Positions 28,040 to 36,857 of a DNA stretch of 64,000 nt are shown one piece after another; the stretch's first letter is position 1, and each line of letters opens with the position of its first letter. This DNA is from JACKCR01 sp041390305 (GTDB lineage Bacteria > Eisenbacteria > RBG-16-71-46 > CAIMUX01): NCBI GenBank assembly GCA_041390305.1, contig JAWKQE010000022.1, forward strand, positions 1 to 64,000. The letters run 5' to 3'. The notes under the pieces were generated by a model, which saw nothing but the letters and a program-made list of their open reading frames with translations, was not told the DNA's origin and searched no databases. Position numbers and translations under genes: made by a program.

Positions 28040-29239
28040 ATGGACGAGCGCGCGAACGCAAAGCCGGCTCCTGACGGAAGACAGACCGCGCCCGAGCGGG
28101 GCGAAGGACGGAACGCGACCAAGCGGGACGCCCTCCGTCTCGTCACCGCACTCGTACTGCTCGTCCTCGGCGCGCTCCTTCCCTGGCTCGCGGAACGCAC
28201 TCCGGACGTAACCGAGCGCGTCTACGATCCTTTCGTCTTCCGGCCGATCGCGAAACTCTTCGCCCTGGTCGGAGACGCCGTCCCGTTCAGCATCGCGCAG
28301 TTCTGGGTCCTCGCGTTCGTCATCCTGCTCGGCTTCCTGATCGTACGAAGCGTCCGCCGCGTCCGAAGGGATGGACGCAGCGCGTGGTTCTCCGTTCTCG
28401 GAACCTGGGTGAGCCTCGCGGCCGTCATCGTCTGGTCGTTCCACATCGTCTGGGGACTCGAGTATGCGCGGACTCCGTTCCGCGAACGAACCGGTCTTCC
28501 CGAAGTCGAGGTGACGACGGACCGGCTCACCCACCTCACCCGGATCCTCGCGGCGGAGACGAACCACGCCCACCAGATGGCAGTGCAGATGGGAGAGATC
28601 GCGGCCCCCGGAACGGGTGCGGACCCCGGAGACCTCGCGGTGGATCGGGAGCGGATCCTCACCGCACTCGCAGCGGGCTATCCGAAGGTGCTCCCCGACA
28701 CACGCGATCTCGTGACCTCACGTCCCAAGTTCCCGGAACCCGCCGGCTGGCTCCTCACCCGCCTCGGCATCAGCGGTATCTACTTCCCGTTCACCGGCGA
28801 AGCGTCCGTGAACGGGCAGATGCCCGACGTCGCGATCCCTTTCGTCGCCGCGCACGAGATGGCCCACCAGAAGGGAATCGCACGAGAGGACGAAGCGAAC
28901 GCGATCGCCTACCTCGCCTGCCGGAGCGCCGGTCTCTGGGCCACCCGCTACTCCGGCGCTCTCTCCGCATACCGACGTGCCCTCGGCGCGCTCTATCGGG
29001 CCGACGCGGATTCGGCCCGCGCAGTGGCCGCCGCGAAGCTCCTCCAGCCGGGGCCGGAAGCGGATCGGTACGCGATCCAGGAATTCTGGCGACGGCACGA
29101 GAGCACGGCCACACATGTCGCGACCACCGCGAACGACACCTACCTCAAGGCGAATGCGCAGCGCGCCGGGGTCCAGTCCTACGGCCGGATGATCGACATC
29201 CTCGTCGCCCTCGACCATCTCGGGATGATCGGGCCGTAG
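28040..29239 (+). CDS. DUF3810 family membrane zincin-like protein
   Basis: A 399-residue protein. After a hydrophilic 30-residue start come three hydrophobic helices (LVTALVLLVLGALLPWL, FWVLAFVILLGFLIV, WVSLAAVIVWSFHIVWGL) and a large extracytoplasmic domain. That domain carries AAHEMAHQKGIAREDEANAI, an HExxH zinc motif with a downstream Glu about 14 residues on. This combination matches DUF3810 proteins, a gluzincin-like family of unknown substrate. It lies 19 bp after the M48 lipoprotein, which suggests a joint envelope proteolysis unit. The frame is intact. Confidence 0.82.
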   Translation: MDERANAKPAPDGRQTAPERGEGRNATKRDALRLVTALVLLVLGALLPWLAERTPDVTERVYDPFVFRPIAKLFALVGDAVPFSIAQFWVLAFVILLGFLIVRSVRRVRRDGRSAWFSVLGTWVSLAAVIVWSFHIVWGLEYARTPFRERTGLPEVEVTTDRLTHLTRILAAETNHAHQMAVQMGEIAAPGTGADPGDLAVDRERILTALAAGYPKVLPDTRDLVTSRPKFPEPAGWLLTRLGISGIYFPFTGEASVNGQMPDVAIPFVAAHEMAHQKGIAREDEANAIAYLACRSAGLWATRYSGALSAYRRALGALYRADADSARAVAAAKLLQPGPEADRYAIQEFWRRHESTATHVATTANDTYLKANAQRAGVQSYGRMIDILVALDHLGMIGP

Positions 29240-29371
29240 CTCAGGGTCGGACGTCCTCGATCCGCCGACCACTTCCCCCCCGAATAAGGCTAAACGGGAG
29301 CGCCTCCGAAGCCGTTCCTTGTACTGAGCCCCCGACAAGGAGTCGTTGGGGCGAATGCCCCAAGGAACCAG

Positions 29372-30586
29372 ATGGCGCAGCGCATCCTCATCGCCTGGGA
29401 AGACGAACGGGCCCGCACGGAACTCGCGGGGCAACTCGAGGCGCGGGGGTACACCGTCCTCGGGCTCCATCCCCATGCCGAGTGGCTGGGCGACCTCCTG
29501 CGCAGCTCCGTCGACGTCCTGATCGTGGCTCCGGGACCGGAGCAAGAGCGGATCCTCCGGCTCCTGGAGCGGATGGAGGAGCCCCGCACGACCGTCGTGG
29601 CCCGCACTCCCGACGACCTCGCGAGCCAGTCCACGCAGCCCACGCTCCTCGACGAAATCGAGAGGGCACTCACCCAGCGGCGTCTGCGTCTCGAGATCCA
29701 AGCGCTCCGGAGCCTGGTCGCGGACCGCGTCTGGAACGGAGTCCTGGCGGGCACGTCCGCCGCCGTCACCCGACTTCGCCGGGATCTCGAAGCCCTGGAG
29801 TCGTCGACCAGTCCCGTCCTCCTCGTCGGCCCGAGCGGCTCCGGTCGTCGCTACGTCGCGCAGGCCATCCACCTGCTCAGCGCACGTGCCGGCGGTCCCT
29901 TCCACGAAATCGACTGCGAGATCCAACCGCACGAACGGAGCGCATCCCTCCTCTTCGGCCGGCTCGACGAACCCGGGAAACGCCGGCCCGGTTGGATCGA
30001 GCGAACCCACGGCGGAAGCCTCGCCCTCCTCGGCGTCGGTCGTCTCTCCTTCTCGACGCAGGTGCTGGTCGCGGACTATCTCCGCACCGGAATGGTCGCG
30101 CCGATCGCGCCACCGGCGGGAGACGCACGGCCTACGGAAAGCGCCCGATCAACGGGGGACGCTCCGTCAGCGGAACACGCACGGTGGCCGGGCCAGGTCC
30201 CGGCGAAGCGCGGCCGCCCCATCCCACCGCCACAGGTCGCGATCCAAGCAGACGTGCGTCTCTTCGCGACTCTGACGCGTGATCCTGAAGTCGAGATCGC
30301 GCAGGGCTGGCTCGCCCCTGCCTTCCATGGCGCGATGCAGGGTCTCCTCGTCCGTGTGCCCTCGCTCCGCCAGCGGATCGAGGATCTTCCAGAACTCGTC
30401 GACGTCTGGCTCCGGCACCTCGGTGCCGACGGCGTGATCGTCACGGACGCGGCCTGGGAGTGGCTGAGGGAACGCACGTGGAGAGGGAATCTCGCCGAAC
30501 TCGAACTCGTCCTCGGCCGGGCCCTGCTCCGCCGCAAGGTGCGCAACCAGATCGATCGCACCGACCTGGAAACGCCCCGCGACTAG
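29372..30586 (+). CDS. Degenerate NtrC-like AAA+ protein with receiver-like N-terminus
   Basis: ATG 29372 behind AAGGA gives 404 residues. Residues 1-115 align with a receiver domain, but the phosphoacceptor position reads VDVLIVAPG (no Asp). Residues 125-400 follow the sigma54-activator AAA+ fold. Walker A reads GPSGSGRRYVA with Arg in place of the catalytic Lys, the Walker B region reads GGSLALLGVGRLS without the Asp-Glu pair, the GAFTGA loop is absent, and the sensor regions SLRQRIEDLPELV and GNLAELELVLGRAL persist. There is no C-terminal helix-turn-helix. It is therefore probably unable to hydrolyse ATP or activate sigma54, and may instead bind or regulate partners. It converges on the REC-GAF-HD-GYP operon, which hints at a shared signalling task. 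Confidence 0.78.
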   Translation: MAQRILIAWEDERARTELAGQLEARGYTVLGLHPHAEWLGDLLRSSVDVLIVAPGPEQERILRLLERMEEPRTTVVARTPDDLASQSTQPTLLDEIERALTQRRLRLEIQALRSLVADRVWNGVLAGTSAAVTRLRRDLEALESSTSPVLLVGPSGSGRRYVAQAIHLLSARAGGPFHEIDCEIQPHERSASLLFGRLDEPGKRRPGWIERTHGGSLALLGVGRLSFSTQVLVADYLRTGMVAPIAPPAGDARPTESARSTGDAPSAEHARWPGQVPAKRGRPIPPPQVAIQADVRLFATLTRDPEVEIAQGWLAPAFHGAMQGLLVRVPSLRQRIEDLPELVDVWLRHLGADGVIVTDAAWEWLRERTWRGNLAELELVLGRALLRRKVRNQIDRTDLETPRD

Positions 30587-30601
30587 CCTCGACAGCCCGT
30601 A

Positions 30602-30653
30602 GGTCGAGGTCAGGCTCATTGGTCGAGGTCGACGTGATCCCACGGTCGAGGTC
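30602..30653. repeat. Three direct repeats GGTCGAGGTC between convergent genes
   Basis: Copies at 30602-30611, 30621-30630 and 30644-30653 (spacing 19 and 23 bp) are followed by a weak fourth near 30666. The inverted form of TAGGTCGAGG occurs at 30681-30690, overlapping the minus-strand stop codon. The set fills the 101-bp gap between two convergent stop codons, so it could be a bidirectional 3' structure or a protein-binding array. Confidence 0.6.
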
Positions 30654-30687
30654 TACGTGGTCCCAGGGTCGGGGACGACTCCTCGAC

Positions 30688-32250
30688 CTAGCAGGTGGGT
30701 TCCGCGGCTTCCAACGTCGAGACGACTTCGAAGAGCACCGGCACGAGGTCGGGATCGAACTGTTCGCCCGCGCGGTTCTCGATGATCTGCTTCGCTTCGT
30801 CGAGCGGGAACGCGGGGCGATGCGGACGGTCGTGCACGAGTGCGTCCCATGCATTCGCGATCGCGACGATCCGCGCCGGAAGTGGGATCTCCAGACCGCG
30901 GAGCCGATCGGGGAAACCGCTCCCGTCCCAGTGTTCCTGATGGTGGCGAAGGATGTCGCCGACTCTGCCGAGCCGTTGTCCACCGAGCAGAACGTCGCCG
31001 CGCGCGGCGGACTCCTGGCGTAGACGTCGCCGTTCCTCGTCGCTGAGGATCCGTCCGCTCTCCATGAGGTCGCTGTAGCGATCGAGTTCACCGAGATCGT
31101 GGAGAAGTGCGCCGAACCGGAGCGTCTCGAGCTCCACCTCGGTCTGACCGAGCCGGCGTCCCATCTCGAGCGCGATCTCCGTCACGCGCATGGAGTGCCC
31201 GCGCATCTGCGGATAGAGATCCTCGATGTTGCGGATGAGATGAGAGGTCGTCTCGAGGAACGTGCGCTGGGTCTCGGAGTTCTCGGACGCGTTGCGGAGC
31301 GCGGTCGCGATCGAGTTTCCGAGGATCTGGAGCATGCGGGTGTCGTAGCGGCCGATCGGTTGCGTCGAGGCGCGATCGCCGAGCCCGAGAATGCCCCGGA
31401 GCTGTGTTCCCGTGTAGGCGGGAACGAGCAGGGTGAGCCCCGCCGCGGAGAGACGCCCGAGTTCGGCATGGACCTCGGGATAGTCCTCCAACTCTTCGAT
31501 CCGCACCGGACGTGCGATGTTCTGCACCATGCGAAGGAGTGGCGCGTCCTTGCGGAGCCTGAGGCCCCGAACCGCCGTCTCCGGCACTCCGCGCCAAACA
31601 CGTGCTTCGTGGGCGCCGTCGATCCCCTCGGTCAGGAGTGCGACGCGCCGGAACTCGAAACCGTCCACCGTCGAGACGACGAACCGCTCCAGCACCTCCT
31701 CGAGAGTGGGCGCCTGGTTCATCTCGAGGACGCGGGACATGAGAGAGCCGATCTTCGCGACGCGTTCCGACATCTCCTCCTGCATCTGGAGGAGCGTCTC
31801 CCGGCCACGACGGAGTTCGGACTCGAGGACTTCGTTCCGCATCCGAAGGAGCTCGCGGTCGCGCGAGCGATGGAGCACACGCCGGATCCGGAGGATGAGC
31901 TCCCGCGGCGAGAACGGCTTCGTCAGGTAATCGTCCGCACCGAGCTTGAACCCCTGGAGCCTCGACTCCGTGGCCGCATTGGCGGAGATCAGGATGACCG
32001 GGATGTCGGCGAGCTGTGGATCCTCGCGGATCGCCCGCAGGATCTCGAATCCGCTCTTCTTGGGCAGCCGGATGTCGAGGACGACGAGGTCCGGCTTTCT
32101 GGAATGCACGGAATCGAGCGCCGTCTCCCCGTCGTAGGCGGTCAGGACTTGGTAGCCCCGGCCTCCCAGGGTGATTTGGAGCAACTCGACGACACGTACG
32201 TCATCGTCGACGATGAGAAGAGTCTCCGACGAACTCGACTCGCGGGCCAC
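30688..32250 (-). CDS. Response regulator with GAF and HD-GYP domains (c-di-GMP phosphodiesterase type)
   Basis: A 520-residue protein. The receiver domain (about 10-125) has the acidic pair VDDD, phosphoacceptor VVLDIRLP and the KPF switch lysine. A coiled linker follows, then a GAF domain (about 175-315) and an HD-GYP domain (about 330-515). The latter has LLHDLGELD, HHQEHWDGSGFPDRLRG and IVAIANAWDAL. The GYP triad reads GFP, an accepted variant. HD-GYP enzymes hydrolyse cyclic di-GMP through a metal centre. It is the last gene of a minus-strand operon with the CheW/receiver-like scaffold and a HAMP membrane protein, so input probably comes from that sensor rather than from an encoded kinase. 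Confidence 0.9.
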   Translation of the reverse strand: MARESSSSETLLIVDDDVRVVELLQITLGGRGYQVLTAYDGETALDSVHSRKPDLVVLDIRLPKKSGFEILRAIREDPQLADIPVILISANAATESRLQGFKLGADDYLTKPFSPRELILRIRRVLHRSRDRELLRMRNEVLESELRRGRETLLQMQEEMSERVAKIGSLMSRVLEMNQAPTLEEVLERFVVSTVDGFEFRRVALLTEGIDGAHEARVWRGVPETAVRGLRLRKDAPLLRMVQNIARPVRIEELEDYPEVHAELGRLSAAGLTLLVPAYTGTQLRGILGLGDRASTQPIGRYDTRMLQILGNSIATALRNASENSETQRTFLETTSHLIRNIEDLYPQMRGHSMRVTEIALEMGRRLGQTEVELETLRFGALLHDLGELDRYSDLMESGRILSDEERRRLRQESAARGDVLLGGQRLGRVGDILRHHQEHWDGSGFPDRLRGLEIPLPARIVAIANAWDALVHDRPHRPAFPLDEAKQIIENRAGEQFDPDLVPVLFEVVSTLEAAEPTC

Positions 32251-32337
32251 GAAACCTCCGGAGCAGCGGCAGATGCAGGGACGAACAGGTCCAAAGGAGG
32301 ATTCGGCCCTTCGCGGAGGTTTCTGGAGCGGAAGCCG

Positions 32338-34431
32338 TCAGAGCGACACGACGAGTTCGCGCGCTTCGTCCTCCCCGAACGGGAAGAACAACCTCGGAGC
32401 GTCCCTCAACCGCCCGGGCGTCGCATCGGGAACCATCCGCAGGCGGGACCCGACCCCCACCCAGCGGATGTCGGCAAGATCCTCCCGGTGGAGTGCGTTT
32501 TGCAGCGACCTCGGAACCGGCTGTGACACGTCGAGAAACACCGCCCGGAACTTCCGCGGAAGGAGGCGCTCCGCGGCGCGATCCAGATCGGCCAGCTCCT
32601 CCACCTCCCAGCCCATCTGCCGAAGCACACGGCAGACGGAGATCCGAGCCGGCAGGTATCTCACCGCTACCAAAGCACGCCGAACTCCCACGGGCACCGG
32701 CTCCTGGGATTCCGACTCGGCCGCGGCAAACGGCTCGACATCCCACACCGGCTCCTCCGGCGCGGGCAGAGAAGCGGCTTCCGTCGCGACGGATCCGTTC
32801 TCCACGTCGGGTGCGGCGACTTCGGCGTGAGACGCCGTGGACTCTTCCGTTGCGGTCCCGAGCGCCGCAGCGGGCTCTGGCGCCACAGCGGGCTCTGGCG
32901 ACGCGGTGGGCTCTGGCGCCACCACGGGCTCAGACGCCGTGACGGGTTCCGGCTCTGGCGCCGTTTCGAGGTCCAACGCCGTGGCAAACTCCTCCTCCGA
33001 CTCGGACGGGACACTCGGTGCGCCGTCGGCCGCGCTCGCATCGCACTCGCCTTCGTCTGTTTCGTCGTGTCCGTGCCCGTCCTGAGGGCCCCAATCCAGG
33101 ACACCAGGCCGGCGACCGCCCCATTCGATCCGTTCGACAGGCTCCTGTGCACGGGCTCGGTGGCCTTCGTCTCCGTCCGCAGGCGGCTCCGGGACGGGCT
33201 CGTCCCCCGGCTCCGGTTGCGACTCGAGTTCGGCGCACTCGAGTGCGGCCAAACCGCGTTCGTCGGCTTTGGGTACATCCGCGGCCTCGGCCGGGCCGCC
33301 GGCTTCCGTCGTCCCCTGCGCGCTCCCGGCCCCTTCCCACGCTTCTTCGGGCGCGGCGCCATCCGTGCCCGACGCGAACGGCTCGTCCGCCGCCTGCTGG
33401 GTCAGTTCACCCACATCGAGTCCGTGAGCGTCCTCCGACTCCGTGTCCGGCACCTCGGCATTCGCAACCGAAACGTCCGTCTCGGCGGCCGTCTCGGCAG
33501 GCGTCTCCGCCTTCGGCCCCGCGGGCGACTCCGCCGCCGATTGCGCAGCGGACTCCGCCTCCGATTCAGCCTCCGACTCATCCGTCGGCTCATCTGTCGA
33601 CTCCACCGTCGGCACGACCGTCGTCTCCATCATCGTGTCGACCGTCGGTTCCACCACCGGTTCCGGCGTCGCCTCGGCCGAATCCGTGGCGTCGATCGGC
33701 TGCCATCCGGGAGGTGCGGCCCACGCGAGTTCTGCGGGCCAAAGAACGCGTTCCACTTCCGGTCCCACCGCGCTGACGGGCAGGAGTTCTCCGATCCGTT
33801 CGCAGGTGATCACCGCAGTGCCGCCGTCGTGTGCGAACAGGATCGCAAACCCTTCCTCTCCACCGGCCTCGACGCCGAGAAGCGTCGCGAGCGAGTAGTG
33901 GGACGCGGCGCCGACCGGGATGGGAGCGTCCGACGTCAGAGCCACACGGTCGATCCGGTCCCACGGAAAGCCCACCGACTGACTTCCACTTCCGAGCACG
34001 AGCAGGAGTTCATCGGTCGACTGCTCCTGGAGCTTCGCGTGCGGCACGGAGACCGGGTGCCCGTTCCTCTTGCCACTCGTGGCCTTCGAGTCCGCCACCC
34101 GAACCGGAGACGGTTCCGAAGCAACGTCCGGCGTCGTCGCGATCGGGCGTGCCCCGGACTCCGCGTCCGATGCGGCGGAAGTAGGCGCCGCCGGCTTCGT
34201 ATCCGGAGTCGCCAGGGGAACCGACGGAGCCTCCGCGTCGCGCGACTCCGGCGCATCCGCCGGGACCGCGGGAGCCGATGGCTCCTCCACGCTCGGCGCA
34301 TCGCTCGATTCCTCCACGTCCGCCGCTTCCAGCTGCGCGAGCAGGCGGGAGAGGCTCTCGAGCTCCACGCGTCGATTCTCCAACGTGGCCCTCAGCCAGC
34401 CCACCATCTCGGACCGCCACTCCGCAGTCAT
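32338..34431 (-). CDS. Low-complexity scaffold with CheW-like and receiver-like modules
   Basis: ATG 34431 overlaps the upstream stop as ATGA, indicating translational coupling. A short helical N-terminus (WLRATLENRRVELESLSRLL) leads into a Pro/Ala/Glu-rich linker. A CheW-like domain follows at about 140-255 (LLLVLGSGSQSVGFPWDRID, then YSLATLLGVEAGGEEGFAIL). About 300 residues of acidic low complexity come next, including EPVVAPEPTASPEPAVAPEP. The C-terminal 115 residues resemble a receiver (ALVAVRYLPARISVCRVLRQ, AVFLDVSQPVP with an Asp at the acceptor position). CheW domains bridge receptors and CheA kinases. No cheA is in the window, so a stand-alone signalling scaffold is inferred. Domain assignment is by eye and moderate. 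Confidence 0.65.
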   Translation of the reverse strand: MTAEWRSEMVGWLRATLENRRVELESLSRLLAQLEAADVEESSDAPSVEEPSAPAVPADAPESRDAEAPSVPLATPDTKPAAPTSAASDAESGARPIATTPDVASEPSPVRVADSKATSGKRNGHPVSVPHAKLQEQSTDELLLVLGSGSQSVGFPWDRIDRVALTSDAPIPVGAASHYSLATLLGVEAGGEEGFAILFAHDGGTAVITCERIGELLPVSAVGPEVERVLWPAELAWAAPPGWQPIDATDSAEATPEPVVEPTVDTMMETTVVPTVESTDEPTDESEAESEAESAAQSAAESPAGPKAETPAETAAETDVSVANAEVPDTESEDAHGLDVGELTQQAADEPFASGTDGAAPEEAWEGAGSAQGTTEAGGPAEAADVPKADERGLAALECAELESQPEPGDEPVPEPPADGDEGHRARAQEPVERIEWGGRRPGVLDWGPQDGHGHDETDEGECDASAADGAPSVPSESEEEFATALDLETAPEPEPVTASEPVVAPEPTASPEPAVAPEPAAALGTATEESTASHAEVAAPDVENGSVATEAASLPAPEEPVWDVEPFAAAESESQEPVPVGVRRALVAVRYLPARISVCRVLRQMGWEVEELADLDRAAERLLPRKFRAVFLDVSQPVPRSLQNALHREDLADIRWVGVGSRLRMVPDATPGRLRDAPRLFFPFGEDEARELVVSL

Positions 34432-35549
34432 CGCTCCTCCACCTCTTCCAGCCTCCGCTCCAAAGATCCGAGATCCTCGCGGAGGCGCTGCCATGCCGCA
34501 TCGATGTCTTCTTCCGCCGGACCCTCGCCGGCCGCCGCGTCGCGAAGCACCGCCGCAGGCGCATCGTCCCGGTGCGGGTCACCGAACCCAGGCTCGTGTT
34601 CGAACGCCTCGCATCCGGCCGCCACGTTCTCCAGCCGATCGATCGCGGCGCGGAACTCACCGTAGAGACGTCCCACTTCCCCGCTTCCCGTGCGTGCCCG
34701 CTCGGCCTCGAGGGAGATCACCGTCCCCAGCCGGCGAAGTTCCACCACGAGCAACTCGAGTTCCTCACGGAGGCGAGGAATCTCCGCCCCCTCGTCCTCA
34801 GCCGAACCCACACCTTCCACGAATCCGGCGGGCACGGCCGACGACGGCGAAGCGGAGGGCATGCCCGACCCGGCCACGGAAACGGTCTTCCCGTTCGCGA
34901 GCGGAGTGACGGGTTCAGGCACCCGGCAGACCGCTTCCAACGCGTCGAGCTGTGTGCGCACCTCCACCGTGCGGCTTCGGAGTTCGCGGAAGAAGTCGAG
35001 GAGTCGTGACCGATTCGTCTCGAGCAGCTGCGTCACGTGGAGACACGGCCCTTCGATCCGGCCGACCGGCGCTAGCACCCCGTTCTGGCCGGTCTTCGTG
35101 AGCCTCGAGCGGAGTTCGTCGAAGGAACCGCGCAGCTCCTCGAGTTCGGCGAGCGCCTCGGCCCCGGATCGGTTCTGTTGGATGAGCGCGTGGATCCGCC
35201 GGTAGAGGAGGAAGATCTCCCAATCCCGGTGGTGGACGAAGAGGCCCGCACCACTCGGGAGCTCACCTGACTCCGCGAAGTGACGCAGCAACCGGATCGG
35301 CCGGAGGATCCGGTCCGAGAGCAGGTAGCCGGCCGCGATCGCGAGAACGACGGCGAGGAGGATGAGAAGGGCACCACCGAGCCGGAGGCCGACGAGCGAC
35401 GACCCGACCGCGAGTTCGTCCATGTCGACCGCTACGTACTCGACGAGCAGGAAATAGGAAACCCCGAGCACGAGGACCGGGACGAGCATGAAACCGATGA
35501 CTCGGCCCCGAAACCGTGCGCGCGGACCTTCACGGTCATTCCGCGCCAT
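34428..35549 (-). CDS. Two-helix membrane protein with HAMP-like region and coiled coil
   Basis: ATG 35549 (MARNDREG) has AAGGAG upstream. Two transmembrane helices (FMLVPVLVLGVSYFLLVEY and GALLILLAVVLAIAAGYLL) flank a short periplasmic loop. RILRPIRLLRHFAESGELP is a HAMP-type segment after the second helix. The rest is cytoplasmic coiled coil without histidine-kinase, cyclase or methyl-accepting signatures. It heads a three-gene operon and overlaps the next gene by 4 bp. It probably transmits an envelope signal to the CheW-like scaffold by conformational change. The small periplasmic part leaves the input unclear; a membrane-state sensor is one possibility. Confidence 0.75.
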   Translation of the reverse strand: MARNDREGPRARFRGRVIGFMLVPVLVLGVSYFLLVEYVAVDMDELAVGSSLVGLRLGGALLILLAVVLAIAAGYLLSDRILRPIRLLRHFAESGELPSGAGLFVHHRDWEIFLLYRRIHALIQQNRSGAEALAELEELRGSFDELRSRLTKTGQNGVLAPVGRIEGPCLHVTQLLETNRSRLLDFFRELRSRTVEVRTQLDALEAVCRVPEPVTPLANGKTVSVAGSGMPSASPSSAVPAGFVEGVGSAEDEGAEIPRLREELELLVVELRRLGTVISLEAERARTGSGEVGRLYGEFRAAIDRLENVAAGCEAFEHEPGFGDPHRDDAPAAVLRDAAAGEGPAEEDIDAAWQRLREDLGSLERRLEEVEER

Positions 35550-35823
35550 GACTTTGGAACTCCTTGGGCGGCGTCTGTCTCGCGTCTTGCCGCAAACGGC
35601 GAACGCCCCATGCAGGATGCATGAGGATTCCGGGGGAGATTCGTGCTCGAGAAAACGCTCGGGATACCGGAAGACCCAGTACCCTAAGGAGGAAACCAGC
35701 CCCAAACCATGCCCAAGACCCGGCCACCCGGCACTGGCACACGCCTTGCGCATACCGACGGGGGCGACAAAAAGTCTACCACAACTCGAGTCCGACTCAG
35801 CCTGCCGCCTTTAGGGAGACCGG

Positions 35824-36621
35824 ATGCCAGCACGTCAGCACTACATCGAGCTTCCGCGAAGCGACCGCAACCTTCGCCCGACCTACCTCTTCATGATGAA
35901 GTGCCTGCTCTACAGCCGGATGGAGACGGGTCTGGTCTCGAACAAGGACTACTACGACGAGGACGTGAACGTCTACATCGCGCACCTCCTCAACTCGTTC
36001 ATCCACCCGGACTTCATCGAGAAGGCGCGACCGTACCTCTCCAAGTACGACACCGAGGTCTTCCATCGCCTTTCGGAGTCGAAGGACGCCCGTCTCAAGT
36101 ACATGCTCTACAAGACGAACGCGGACTTCCTCCTCGTCTCCCTGGGCATCTTCGACGACCCGGATCTCGGCCTCTCCGACGGTGTCCCGAGCCAGCACTC
36201 GGCGTCCGATCGGCCCCATCTCCGGCCGTCCGAGGAGGCCCACATCGGCCGCGGACGGACCTACTACCAGTTCGCCTACTCCTACAGCCAGCAGATCCAC
36301 GGGCAGAATCAGGCGATCTCCGAGGTCCTGGAGAAGCTCTCCACCGGATTCGACAAGTACCTGCGGATCCTCGCCCACATGCGCGGCGAGTACCTGGACC
36401 TCCTCAAGCGCCTCAGCCGCGGCGAGGTCTACCACCTGGAGCGGGTCGTGAACGAGTCCCAGCGCCAGGAAGTCATCCGCGAGAAGCAGGACCAGATCCT
36501 GGACCTCTACTTGGAGTGGAAGCAGAGCCACGACGACGAGGTCCGGAGGCAGATCGACACCGTACTCGCCGAGATCCGCGAGCTGGATCCGGAGTTCAAG
36601 TTCGAGGTCCCGGACCTCTAG
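35824..36621 (+). CDS. Conserved-looking cytoplasmic protein of unknown function
   Basis: 265 residues, ATG 35824 behind AGGGAGA. There is no signal peptide or membrane helix. The N-terminal half is mixed alpha/beta and rich in Tyr/Phe (YLFMMKCLLYSRME, VNVYIAHLLNSF). A charged linker (about 120-140) precedes a long helical C-terminal half (EVLEKLSTGFDKYLRILAHM, SQRQEVIREKQDQILDLYLE) likely to form a coiled coil. I do not recognise the family. It diverges from the signalling operon and is followed by an intrinsic terminator, so it is a single-gene unit. Codon and residue use are regular and the frame is clean, so it is a genuine gene. Confidence 0.75.
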   Translation: MPARQHYIELPRSDRNLRPTYLFMMKCLLYSRMETGLVSNKDYYDEDVNVYIAHLLNSFIHPDFIEKARPYLSKYDTEVFHRLSESKDARLKYMLYKTNADFLLVSLGIFDDPDLGLSDGVPSQHSASDRPHLRPSEEAHIGRGRTYYQFAYSYSQQIHGQNQAISEVLEKLSTGFDKYLRILAHMRGEYLDLLKRLSRGEVYHLERVVNESQRQEVIREKQDQILDLYLEWKQSHDDEVRRQIDTVLAEIRELDPEFKFEVPDL

Positions 36622-36767
36622 GAGGTTCTGGCCTCGGAGAGGTCTGGGGTCCCCGGTAGAGGGGAGCCGGGGCCTTGGACACGATCTCGAGACGGCCGGG
36701 GCGATGCCGCCCATCCACCCAGCCGGACCGGGCAGAAGAGACACACCGAGAAGAAGCGACACACCCT

Positions 36768-36825
36768 GTGGGGGGTCCAGTGTCGGTGTCCCGCGAGGCG
36801 CCGCAGGACCCCCCACCCCTTTTTT
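36768..36825 (+). terminator. Intrinsic terminator
   Basis: An 11-bp perfect stem GTGGGGGGTCC (36768-36778) / GGACCCCCCAC (36806-36816), loop 27 nt, is followed by CCC and six T (36820-36825). It lies about 150 bp past the stop of the unknown gene and 33 bp before the next ATG, so the following M48 gene must have a promoter inside or just after this element. Confidence 0.8.
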
Positions 36826-36857
36826 GTCTCTCTCGAACGAGAATTCCAGTCCGGGGT

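Noticed and set aside
30602..30690. CRISPR-like array
   Set aside because: Repeats are only 10 bp with irregular 9-13 bp gaps, and no cas genes are present.
35709..36659. Alternative plus-strand frame starting at 35709 behind AAGGAGG
   Set aside because: The ribosome site is too far from its ATG, and the frame overlaps the better-formed 35824 gene out of register.
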